Source: a virus. From it: DNA of 38,692 nucleotides. The stretch's first letter is position 1, and every line of letters begins with the position of its first letter. The stretch spans positions 1 to 38,692 of the IMG/VR virus record IMGVR_UViG_3300043411_001628; one strand, 5' to 3'. The notes below the pieces were generated by a model that saw only the letters and a list, made by a program, of their open reading frames with translations, was not told the DNA's origin and searched no databases. This document shows, one piece after another, positions 22,280-29,733 of this stretch. The position numbers and the translations under genes are program-made.

Positions 22280-23983
22280 TTACTTTTGCTTGTAATCTTT
22301 GCGTCCCGCTCGATACCCGTCGCAGTAACCCGTCATGAACTGCTTTTCTTCTTTAACGGTAATATCGGTTTCATAATATTTTCGTTTGCGACGGCGAACC
22401 CCATTCCGGAGACCCAATTGGTAGCCCTCTTGATAAGTAGTATTGTCGTTTGATTTTACTTCGGTCTCACCCAAAACATCATTGAGATTTTTTTCGAGCT
22501 TATGGACGATGGGACCAAACTCCCGTTCAAATGCTGTTGATGCCGTTCGGAAAGTCGGTGGCAAAACCAAATCCTGAACCAGACTAATCGTCTGCCCCAC
22601 AGTAAAAGCCTTTTCAGCTTTCTCATCTGGAATTTCGATTCTAAACTCCGCTTCGAGTCCCATCGCCAATTCAACGGTATCCAGCGAATCAGCGCCGAGA
22701 TCCCGCATCAAGTCTTGGTCATCATGGATGTCGTTGATGCTTCGATCCAGTTGTTCAGAAATGACGGTCACAACTCGCTGGCGAATATCCAGATGAACGA
22801 CGGTCTCTTGACCCTTGGCCGCATTTTCGGCTCGGGAGATTTCAACCACATTATCCTTTTCGACTGGCGTACCAAAGCAGGTTGGTGTTGGCGTATAGCC
22901 ATCGGCAGGTTCGTTGTCAGGTGGTGGAAGTGAACCCTCCTTCTTCATTTGCTCATACAACCATGCCTCGTTGTCTCGTTGCTGCCGTTCAGCAGGAGAT
23001 TCTGAGGGTTGGAGATAGCCAACGCATTCCGTCGACCCACAATCGGGATCATGAGCGGTGCAATCACAGTAAGGTCCCGAAAGAACATCACATTCGCAAT
23101 CGACGGTATCCATTCCGCATTCATCGCAAATGTCATTGTCATTGTCATCATCGTTCTCACTCAAATCCTCTGGGCGATAAAAATGAACTGGTTTAGCCGA
23201 GTAATCCGATGTGAAGGTATCGGGCAGGGGTCCATCGTATAGGCCAAGTACCTTGTATTTTGCACAGCGCAACTTGGTACAATTGCAATCCTCCGGAACT
23301 GATACCACGCCAGCGGGATCAATTTCAATCAGGATGATGATGCCATCGTGAGTACGAGCCCAGTCACGGGCATAGGACAAAGAACCAGCGTGTAAACCAC
23401 CGGAGCAGTGTTTTCGAAAATCATCATCCACGTAAGAACGATCCATTTCAATGACTTCCCCCACCCCGTTGAAAATTTGCCCCGTTTCATTGCGTCGGCC
23501 AGAAATCAGTGGTTCTTGTCCAGAGGATACCGAAAAGAAATCCTTCTGCACCCCTTTGTAGGCCAGAATCATACCGTCCGGGGTGAGCGGCATTTCCTTG
23601 TGCTCCAAGAAGCTGTACATCTCATTGATGGCACGACGGGAAGGATTGGCGAGCTTGCGTACCATGTAGTTGGCAAGAGAGTCGTAAGAAATCTTCTCTC
23701 GGAGATACCCCATGATGCGGTCCACATCCACGCCAACTAATTGCTGATCACGGTAGAAGACCCCTTGGTCGGTGACGCTCAGACCGCCTTTGCTCCAACG
23801 TTCCACGACTCGTTTCAGACTGAGCAAATCGAGCAATTCCTCGAAATGGCCGGTGGTCCATGCCGCCACAATTTCTGGCCATTTTGGGTGGTCGGAGGTT
23901 GCGGGAATGGGCTTGATAAGACCGTTATCATTCACCAGAATGGTGATTGTGTTGTTTGACTTTGTGGCTGTGACTACATTCAT
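22280..23983 (-). CDS. rIIB: rIIB-like protein with embedded acyl carrier protein domain
   Basis: 567 residues (T4 rIIB has 312). Residues 1-275 look like the rIIB core (YDSLANYMVRKLANPSRR; PDGMILAYKGV; RSYVDDDFRKHCSGGLHAGS). Residues 276-330 are acidic and cysteine-rich (CDECGMDTVDCECD; CDCTAHDPDCGSTEC), likely metal binding. Residues about 399-473 are an acyl carrier protein: DLGADSLDTVEL with Ser433 as the phosphopantetheine attachment site, then EAEFRIEIPDEKAEKAFTV. The 95-residue tail has two GYxxGxRxG-like units. It follows rIIA, with its own promoter overlapping the rIIA stop. No ACP synthase is seen; host AcpS could modify it. Confidence 0.85.
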   Translation of the reverse strand: MNVVTATKSNNTITILVNDNGLIKPIPATSDHPKWPEIVAAWTTGHFEELLDLLSLKRVVERWSKGGLSVTDQGVFYRDQQLVGVDVDRIMGYLREKISYDSLANYMVRKLANPSRRAINEMYSFLEHKEMPLTPDGMILAYKGVQKDFFSVSSGQEPLISGRRNETGQIFNGVGEVIEMDRSYVDDDFRKHCSGGLHAGSLSYARDWARTHDGIIILIEIDPAGVVSVPEDCNCTKLRCAKYKVLGLYDGPLPDTFTSDYSAKPVHFYRPEDLSENDDDNDNDICDECGMDTVDCECDVLSGPYCDCTAHDPDCGSTECVGYLQPSESPAERQQRDNEAWLYEQMKKEGSLPPPDNEPADGYTPTPTCFGTPVEKDNVVEISRAENAAKGQETVVHLDIRQRVVTVISEQLDRSINDIHDDQDLMRDLGADSLDTVELAMGLEAEFRIEIPDEKAEKAFTVGQTISLVQDLVLPPTFRTASTAFEREFGPIVHKLEKNLNDVLGETEVKSNDNTTYQEGYQLGLRNGVRRRKRKYYETDITVKEEKQFMTGYCDGYRAGRKDYKQK

Positions 23984-23995
23984 AGTTTGATCCTT

Positions 23996-24023
23996 ATTAT
24001 ACGGAGACTTCCTGAGAAGTCAA
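23996..24023 (-). promoter_or_regulatory. Sigma70-like promoter for rIIB
   Basis: Minus strand TTGACT, 16-nt spacer, TATAAT, inside the last codons of rIIA; AAGGA lies 8 nt before the rIIB ATG. Confidence 0.85.
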
Positions 24024-26342
24024 GAGGTTTCTTTTGGCCTGCAACGACTCCACGTATTCAATGAGAGCTTTGAGCTTTTTTGAGTCCATGTCAGCATCAT
24101 CGCCACAGATACCCATATATTTGAACAGCGGGAACTTAGCCATCACCGCTTCATTTAAAGCCGCATAGTCGGGTTTCGTTCCAAGAGTGAAGTTTGATTC
24201 GGCCAAACCAAACATGCGTTGAGCCGTTTGTAGATCGTCGAAGTCGGTTGGTTCACCACCGAGAGCTTCGACATAGGCGTTCAGTTCAGGAGACGATTCA
24301 CTGAGGGTATTCGCAATGGCTAAAGCCCACGGATAGGTCAGCAATTCAGTGGTATCGTCGTTGGCGCAAAATGTTTGAAAGGTAGCTTGTTTCCGCATGG
24401 TCGGCGTAACATACACGTCTCCATTTTCTTTCAAATATTCGCCCGCTTCGGTCCAGAGCCCATCGGCTTTGGCTTTCACAAACCACTTGGCTTCCAACTT
24501 TCCTTCGGGAATGAGATAAATACGGTCCAAGTTCATGTCGGCATATTTTGCCAAATCCTGCAAGGCCGAGGTCGTACGGTCCAGTTCTCGGTTGTATCCA
24601 CCGATGCGAATATTTTTGCGGAAATAGGAGGCATAGACGCCACCCTCTTCCAAATCACGGAGAGACACTTCGGATTCTTCGATAGAACCAGATGTCACGT
24701 CGATGTACCGAAGGAGGGCCGTGCCCCCGCCACCGCCACCGTCGCCATTACGAGAATAGGATTTTCGATTTGCTTTCTGCCATGCCTTAATGTCGTCGAG
24801 AACCGTTGACAGCATGGTGTATTCGGCAGTCTCGAAATGATAGTGATCGAAAAACGCCTGACGTTGAGCATCATCGGAAAACCGCAACAGATGTAGTTTA
24901 TGGACGTTGAAACTCTCATTCAACAGGTAGTAACGAGCAATCGTTTGCATCATGCTCACGTTACGACCATCGATGACAATCACTTTGACGCCGTTGAATG
25001 GCGTAATGCGATTGTGTTCTGTTCCCGTGCAGCGAAGGCGCTTGACTTGCTTTTTCTTGCGTTTATATGATACCAAACAAGGTGTGGTTGGGTCGCTCAA
25101 CTCTTCAAGAAATCCGGTGGGGTAATTGACATCCCATTGATTCATTCGTGTAAAAGAAGGACTGTTCATTTCGATGTTGTTCCAGAACAAACGTCCTTTG
25201 AACATCGATTCCAGACGATAGAAATCACCATCCAGAATTTTGAGAGCCTTGTTGGTGTCAATGGATTCACCATCTTCCCGGTCACCAACATTTTTACCAA
25301 ACAAAGCCAAGTAAATTCGCTTGGCTTCCCAAATGGTCTTGGCTCCCGCAAACTTGGTGATAATCGCCTGCTCCAATGTGGTAAAGATTTCCTCGATTTT
25401 GCTTTCGAGATTGGCGTAGGTGGTATCGGTGTACTCCAACTCTTCCCGGTTAATCGTGAACTTCAACGAACCAATCGGAAACTGGAGAACCACTTCGTTT
25501 GATTGAAGGATTTCCGTGAAAATGCGCTTCTGAGGCGTCAGCGCCATCTTGGAGCGAAGCATCTGCCAGTCAATTGGATATGCCACTTGACCCATGACAG
25601 CTACGCTGCGGGCACTGTAACCGTAGGAACTGGAGTTCGGGCGGATTTCCCAACCGTTGCCAGAAAGAAACGCTTCGGTATTGCGCCAGCGGTTCATGCG
25701 AGTTAATTCCGTTTCGTCCATGTTGACGATGGTCGGAAGAACAACCCAATACTTGAAAAAATCAGCCGCTTTGGAATGAATGGTATTCAGGTCGCTGACC
25801 TTGATTGGCACGGCAACTTCAATACCCGTTCGGTCACCCTCGACCATCGGCACTTCGGACATGCGGAGAACGTCACCTTCCTTGTGATCGTCACCTTTGA
25901 TGATGTTGTAGATAGACTGGACACCATTAACCCACGATGTCACTATAAAAGAATCTCCGTAGCCCATGGCACTTTTGCAGCCCAATCCAAGCATCCCGTT
26001 GAGGTCGTTGGAGTTACGCTTGGTGCTTTCTCCGAGAATGCAATAAACATCACGGATTTGTTCCATTGTAAGGCCAGTTCCAATATCACGAACTCGAAGA
26101 GTAGGGTCTTTGAGAGTTGGGAGCGTAATTTGAACTGCGTTGATGGGAAGGCGGTTAACAATATGAGCATCGCTTGCATTGGTGCTATATTCTCGTATAA
26201 TAGCCATTGCCTTGTCTTTATAAATACGATCCGTAACGGCATTTATAAGGAACGGAATGTTTTTGGAAGTTACGGTGATTCTCCCAATCGAGTTCACGTT
26301 TCCAACGGATTCGATTGTTTGAGTATTGTCGATAGGTGTCAT
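23997..26342 (-). CDS. rIIA: rIIA-like GHKL ATPase
   Basis: 781 residues from the ATG at 26342 (T4 rIIA has 725). The open frame starts at 26384, but its -10 box lies inside that extension, so 26342 is preferred. The GHKL/Hsp90-type ATP site is intact: REYSTNASDAH at 50-60 (N box, Glu51, Asn55, Asp58), VRDIGTGL at 84-91 (G1) and MLGLGCKSAMGYGD at 117-130 (G2 region). A Gly-rich linker near residue 540 precedes the C-terminal half. rIIA and rIIB act together at the membrane during infection in T4 and protect against RexAB exclusion. Confidence 0.9.
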   Translation of the reverse strand: MTPIDNTQTIESVGNVNSIGRITVTSKNIPFLINAVTDRIYKDKAMAIIREYSTNASDAHIVNRLPINAVQITLPTLKDPTLRVRDIGTGLTMEQIRDVYCILGESTKRNSNDLNGMLGLGCKSAMGYGDSFIVTSWVNGVQSIYNIIKGDDHKEGDVLRMSEVPMVEGDRTGIEVAVPIKVSDLNTIHSKAADFFKYWVVLPTIVNMDETELTRMNRWRNTEAFLSGNGWEIRPNSSSYGYSARSVAVMGQVAYPIDWQMLRSKMALTPQKRIFTEILQSNEVVLQFPIGSLKFTINREELEYTDTTYANLESKIEEIFTTLEQAIITKFAGAKTIWEAKRIYLALFGKNVGDREDGESIDTNKALKILDGDFYRLESMFKGRLFWNNIEMNSPSFTRMNQWDVNYPTGFLEELSDPTTPCLVSYKRKKKQVKRLRCTGTEHNRITPFNGVKVIVIDGRNVSMMQTIARYYLLNESFNVHKLHLLRFSDDAQRQAFFDHYHFETAEYTMLSTVLDDIKAWQKANRKSYSRNGDGGGGGGTALLRYIDVTSGSIEESEVSLRDLEEGGVYASYFRKNIRIGGYNRELDRTTSALQDLAKYADMNLDRIYLIPEGKLEAKWFVKAKADGLWTEAGEYLKENGDVYVTPTMRKQATFQTFCANDDTTELLTYPWALAIANTLSESSPELNAYVEALGGEPTDFDDLQTAQRMFGLAESNFTLGTKPDYAALNEAVMAKFPLFKYMGICGDDADMDSKKLKALIEYVESLQAKRNLLTSQEVSV

Positions 26343-26373
26343 AATAGCGTTCTTGTTTATTCTAACTTCGACT

Positions 26374-26401
26374 ATGATATGCATCTTTTAGAAAAAGTCA
26401 A
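26374..26401 (-). promoter_or_regulatory. Sigma70-like promoter for rIIA
   Basis: Minus strand TTGACT, 16-nt spacer, TATCAT; 31 nt to the ATG at 26342. The -35 box overlaps the stop of the GIY-YIG gene. Confidence 0.8.
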
Positions 26402-27327
26402 CACCTTTTTGTGAGAATCCAATTTTTATGACTTTTTCTTGTTCCTGTTTTGAGTTGGCTGACGCTTCCACGATTTAGGTTGTGTTTTGTAATGAATTCG
26501 TGTCCAGTTCCAGTAAATGTTTCATCGGTGATGAGATGCTTGAAGGTGTATATGTTGTGATCATACGCTGGGTTGAGACTTCCCGCAGACTTTCCTCGTT
26601 GAGATTGGCTCATTTTTTCTCTGGACTCTGGGGTGAATGTTTTACCCAATCGTGGATGACTATGTGTTTTGAAATAAGATTTTTGACTTAAACTCATTCT
26701 TTTTCGAGATTTTTCGGTATGAGATTTGCCATGAAACGGATTTTTAACCCCAATTCTGGTAGAAGCGTGGTCGCTCATGCGAGTTTTGGCCTTTGTCGTA
26801 TGATGTTTTCCAAAGAAGTGATTCTTTTCTCCGATGCGGCCAATGGACATTCGTTGCCTAGTTTCATTGCTAATGATAAGTTTCTGTGTGGATTGGGCTA
26901 CCAAATTATAACCCTTACCGTGGTCGGATAAGGTATTATATTTTTTGATATAATCCGATTCTTTCAGAAGAAAATCCAATTCCTTAATGTTATTACACTC
27001 TTCCAATAAGTCAACGAAAAAGTTTTGTTTTCCATATTTTCGAATGGCAGCATGAAGAATTGAGTTGCATCGGCGCTTAGTATTGGCATCCCAGATATGT
27101 TCATTAAATCGAACCAGAACGTTTCTGGTTGTGACACCAACATATCGTTTGTTATTTATCTTATTTGTTATCAGATAAACGAACCCCTTTGCGATAAGCG
27201 GTTCGTTTCCGTTTTCGTTCAGCATCAATGTTGGAGTTGTAATATCGACGCTGGCGCTCGGCGTTTTTCCGTCGAACTTCTTCGAGAGTGAGATTTTCTT
27301 TTTTGGTTGGCATACTTGATTTGTCAT
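26398..27327 (-). CDS. GIY-YIG homing endonuclease with NUMOD3 repeats
   Basis: Open frame of 309 residues. The GIY-YIG domain starts near residue 48: GFVYLITNKINNKRYVGVTT, with Arg in RFNEHIW and the Glu in the later helix (LLEECNNIKELD). After it come four NUMOD3-type DNA-binding repeats, e.g. GEKNHFFGKHHTTKAKTRMS, GVKNPFHGKSHTEKSRKRMS and GKTFTPESREKMSQS, and a C-terminal HTH-like segment. The first 34 codons overlap a different small basic ORF, so the start may be the ATG at 27225. Located next to rIIA. Confidence 0.88.
   Translation of the reverse strand: MTNQVCQPKKKISLSKKFDGKTPSASVDITTPTLMLNENGNEPLIAKGFVYLITNKINNKRYVGVTTRNVLVRFNEHIWDANTKRRCNSILHAAIRKYGKQNFFVDLLEECNNIKELDFLLKESDYIKKYNTLSDHGKGYNLVAQSTQKLIISNETRQRMSIGRIGEKNHFFGKHHTTKAKTRMSDHASTRIGVKNPFHGKSHTEKSRKRMSLSQKSYFKTHSHPRLGKTFTPESREKMSQSQRGKSAGSLNPAYDHNIYTFKHLITDETFTGTGHEFITKHNLNRGSVSQLKTGTRKSHKNWILTKRC
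27161..27313 (-). CDS. Small basic peptide (RYYNS type) overlapping the GIY-YIG gene
   Basis: 50 residues from the ATG at 27313: MPTKKENLTLEEVRRKN, then RQRRYYNSNIDAERKRKR. It resembles the 14918-15082 peptide in charge, order and the YYNS core, and likewise sits on the 5' end of a homing endonuclease frame. An open extension to 27349 precedes the TATTTATA element. Confidence 0.5.
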   Translation of the reverse strand: MPTKKENLTLEEVRRKNAERQRRYYNSNIDAERKRKRTAYRKGVRLSDNK

Positions 27328-27331
27328 ATGC

Positions 27332-27339
27332 TATAAATA
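27332..27339 (-). promoter_or_regulatory. TATTTATA motif in a small palindrome
   Basis: Minus-strand TATTTATA ends 4 nt before the ATG at 27327. The element lies within ATGCTATTTATAGCAT, a 6-bp hairpin. Confidence 0.4.
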
Positions 27340-27349
27340 GCATCAACAT

Positions 27350-27365
27350 TTCCTAACGTTAGGAA
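27350..27365. repeat. 16-bp perfect palindrome
   Basis: TTCCTAACGTTAGGAA is a perfect palindrome between the small membrane gene and the GIY-YIG unit. Its size suits a dimeric repressor operator; no loop, so it is not a typical terminator. Confidence 0.5.
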
Positions 27366-27367
27366 TT

Positions 27368-27532
27368 TTACCAGTATTTTTGAATGAAGTGAACCGCCAC
27401 CCAAGCTAATCCGGCGATGGCGAAAAGGCAAATCAGTACCCATGCGATCCAAATGCCGAAGAAGATACCCCAGAACTTGGTCATTGATTTGAACAGGTCG
27501 GGTTCGTCGTTATTGAATAGTCGATTACTCAT
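27368..27532 (-). CDS. Small single-pass membrane protein, 54 aa
   Basis: Reads MSNRLFNNDEPDLFKSMTKF, then a long hydrophobic aromatic segment (GIFFGIWIAWVLICLFAIAG, continuing LAWVAVHF), then QKYW. Single-gene unit with a near-leaderless promoter, which strongly supports expression. Function unknown. Confidence 0.7.
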   Translation of the reverse strand: MSNRLFNNDEPDLFKSMTKFWGIFFGIWIAWVLICLFAIAGLAWVAVHFIQKYW

Positions 27533-27540
27533 ATACGACC

Positions 27541-27568
27541 ACTATACGAATTTTTCTTGTTAAGTCAA
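27541..27568 (-). promoter_or_regulatory. Sigma70-like promoter, near-leaderless
   Basis: Minus strand TTGACT, 16-nt spacer, TATAGT; 8 nt to the ATG at 27532. Confidence 0.88.
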
Positions 27569-27622
27569 GCCCTTTCTTCGTTTTGTTGTTTATGACGAAT
27601 ACTTATAGTAGAGATCATCAAC

Positions 27623-28651
27623 ATGCCAAAAGTCTTATTTATCTGTAAAAAACGCCAAACCGAGTATGGAATATCCTACGGTCTTATCAACTCATGTAAG
27701 TTTCTGTGCAATGCTTTGGAAGATCTTGGGGTTGAAGGTAAAGTTGTTTCGGTAATTGATAACAATGCTATTGACCGAGAAGTATATCAGTACAAACCGA
27801 CTCATGTATTCATTGAAGCATTATGGGTAGTTCCCGAGAAGTTTCACGTTCTGATTCCTCGTTACCCCGACGTTAAGTGGTACGTTCGGCTTCACAGTAA
27901 CACTCCATTCCTAGCTAATGAAGGAATGGCAATACAGTGGTTGATGGGATATGAGGAAATACGTAAACAATACGGTACCTTACAAATTGCTCCGAATGCG
28001 GAAAAGCTGGGAAACGATTTGTGGCGGGCTTGCAAGATCGCGACAGCCTATGCTCCCAATATTTATTATCCCGATTGTTACCGATCTGAATCTTATACAA
28101 AGATCGCCATTGATCACAGTCCAGAGGTTTTGAATGTTGGATGCTTTGGTGCAATTCGGCCAATGAAAAATACGTTGCAACAAGCAATGGCGGCTATGGC
28201 ATTTGCCAACAAGATCGGAAAGAAACTTCACTTCCATGTCAATGGGCGATGCGAACAGAACGGTGAAAATATTCATCGTAACCTCGTGCATTTGTTTAAG
28301 GGAACGGAACACACGTTGATTGGGCATCCGTGGTGTGAACATTCTGAGTTTATGTCGCTGGTCAAAGAAATGGATTTGGGAATGCAAATTTCATTTTCAG
28401 AAACCTTCAATATTGTTGCCGCTGATATGGTGACGGCCAATGTTCCATTAGTTGGCTCCCACGAAATTGATTGGCTTTCGATTTGGTATAAAGCCCGCAC
28501 TACCGATCTCGATGATATTGTCCTTTTCTTGTATTTCGCTTACTATGGAAAGAAAATTGGCATCCAAAAACTTAATAAAATTGGCTTGGACATCTGTAAC
28601 TACAAAGCCATGAATGCGTGGATGAAATTATTGTTTTCAGATATTTCTTGA
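27623..28651 (+). CDS. GT-B type glycosyltransferase
   Basis: 342 residues. The C-terminal half matches the GT4-like donor domain: EVLNVGCFGAIRPMKNT near 170-186 (VGxxxxxKN-like), LHFHVNGRCEQ, GHPWCEHSEF and the signature MQISFSETFNIVAADMVTAN with VPLVGS, in which SETFNIV corresponds to the E-x7-E-type nucleotide-sugar site. The N-terminal half is the Rossmann-like acceptor domain (PKVLFICKKRQTEYGISYG). Acceptor unknown. With GMD and the DXD enzyme at 2-640 it makes three sugar genes in the window. Confidence 0.8.
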   Translation: MPKVLFICKKRQTEYGISYGLINSCKFLCNALEDLGVEGKVVSVIDNNAIDREVYQYKPTHVFIEALWVVPEKFHVLIPRYPDVKWYVRLHSNTPFLANEGMAIQWLMGYEEIRKQYGTLQIAPNAEKLGNDLWRACKIATAYAPNIYYPDCYRSESYTKIAIDHSPEVLNVGCFGAIRPMKNTLQQAMAAMAFANKIGKKLHFHVNGRCEQNGENIHRNLVHLFKGTEHTLIGHPWCEHSEFMSLVKEMDLGMQISFSETFNIVAADMVTANVPLVGSHEIDWLSIWYKARTTDLDDIVLFLYFAYYGKKIGIQKLNKIGLDICNYKAMNAWMKLLFSDIS

Positions 28652-28702
28652 ATGTTTTTTGTTTTTGGTTATACTTATCTTTGATGACCCGAAGTCTTCA
28701 AT

Positions 28703-28725
28703 AAGGTAGGAACGCAATCCACCTT
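28703..28725 (+). other. Hairpin in the 28652-28782 gap
   Basis: AAGGT(A)GGA pairs with TCCACCTT (8 bp, one bulge) over a 6-nt loop, without a T run. It may be a processing or attenuation element; nothing else is seen in this gap except the promoter at 28747. Confidence 0.35.
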
Positions 28726-28746
28726 GCAGTTTAACGTATTTTGTAC

Positions 28747-28774
28747 TTGACTTTTTATATGAAGTCGGTATAGT
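28747..28774 (+). promoter_or_regulatory. Sigma70-like promoter, near-leaderless
   Basis: TTGACT, 16-nt spacer, TATAGT; 8 nt to the ATG at 28783. Confidence 0.88.
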
Positions 28775-28782
28775 CACGCATT

Positions 28783-29253
28783 ATGGCAAAGAGTGTTGCA
28801 ATCAAGAAACAAGGAATGGCATGGAAAGATACCATCGCCAGTAAGTGTCGCTACGGTGGCATTGCCGGGCAAATCTGGGGCGATTGGAACATTCTGTGGG
28901 AAGACTCCGAGGCTGATTATCAGGGCCACGCTTCCTTCTTGGCTGAGAAGAATGGGGCGTATTGTTTTTACGAGTGGTGGTATGGCTCATGCAGCGGTTG
29001 CGACACTTGGGAGTCCAAGGATTACGGTGACGGAGCCGTTCAGAACGAAATGCGTAAGACTGCCTTGTGGCTTGACGATGAGCAACAGTTGATGAAGTGG
29101 CTCAACATGCTTGAAGGGCGGGCTCCGGTTTCAAATCATTCCGATGGTGGGATTGTGGGAAACTTGGATATTTTGTCTGGTGGTCTGTTGGGGCGTGTTA
29201 ACGCCATTCGAGCGGTATTTGGAATGCCGCCATACACCCCGCCTGAAAAATAG
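28783..29253 (+). CDS. Hypothetical protein, 156 aa
   Basis: Aromatic-rich (KDTIASKCRYGGIAGQIWGDW; YCFYEWWYGSCSGCDTWES) with a CSGC pair, helical second half and a Gly-rich C-terminal segment. Resembles phage proteins of unknown function with a YGSCSGCD motif. Single-gene unit with its own leaderless-type promoter. Confidence 0.7.
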   Translation: MAKSVAIKKQGMAWKDTIASKCRYGGIAGQIWGDWNILWEDSEADYQGHASFLAEKNGAYCFYEWWYGSCSGCDTWESKDYGDGAVQNEMRKTALWLDDEQQLMKWLNMLEGRAPVSNHSDGGIVGNLDILSGGLLGRVNAIRAVFGMPPYTPPEK

Positions 29254-29266
29254 TTTCGGAAAGGGC

Positions 29267-29294
29267 TTGACTTTTGTGGGAATATCGGTATGAT
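29267..29294 (+). promoter_or_regulatory. Sigma70-like promoter for the TerD-like unit
   Basis: TTGACT, 16-nt spacer, TATGAT. Unlike the others it is followed by a long leader of about 430 nt before the 29734 gene. Confidence 0.85.
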
Positions 29295-29733
29295 AACCCA
29301 CGCTCGATAAAAAGAGCATTGATCTTTGAATCTTGTCGGTTCACGAACGGTGAAATACCGGACCTGTGCATGGTGATGTAGATGCACTTTAGAACTGACT
29401 AAACGAATTTGCTGGCTATGGAAACGCTTCCTTCTAACTCTTTATACGAAATCAGTTTTTCCGCTTACCAGCGACAATTTGTGATCGTCTCCAGTAAAAT
29501 CTGGAACAAAAATCACTCGGCTATGGGAGGATCTTCCTTCTATTTTTTTATTCAAAAACAAAGCCCAGATTTCCCAATCACCGATGATAAAGAACGGCTA
29601 TGGATGAGCTTCCTTCTAAAATTAACTGGAAAACAACCAGCTTGTCCGATTACCGTTCAGAATTTTAATGACCGTCTCCAGTCAATTCTGGATACAGAAG
29701 CCACAGTAAACTCAGTAACAAAACAGGAATGCT
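29295..29733 (+). other. Long 5' leader with structured segments
   Basis: The 480-nt gap 29254-29733 has no convincing long gene. It holds the promoter, a segment with small hairpins (GCTC/GAGC at about 29304; TGCAT/ATGCA at about 29368) and a degenerate three-fold repeat (29414-29695). A 141-codon open frame from 29418 crosses it but overlaps the 29734 gene by 110 nt and passes through repeats in different frames, so I do not call it a gene. Confidence 0.5.
29414..29695 (+). repeat. Degenerate three-fold direct repeat upstream of the TerD-like gene
   Basis: Units begin with GGCTATGG at 29414, 29519 and 29596; each continues with N3-6 and CTTCCTTCTA. Units 1 and 3 also share CGTCTCCAGT-N6-CTGG at their ends. 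Read from their own ATG, unit 1 gives METLPS, unit 3 gives MDELPS in a closed 22-aa ORF (29600-29668), and unit 2 gives EDLPS after one extra G is ignored. This suggests tandem duplicated small ORFs, unit 2 broken. Confidence 0.6.
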
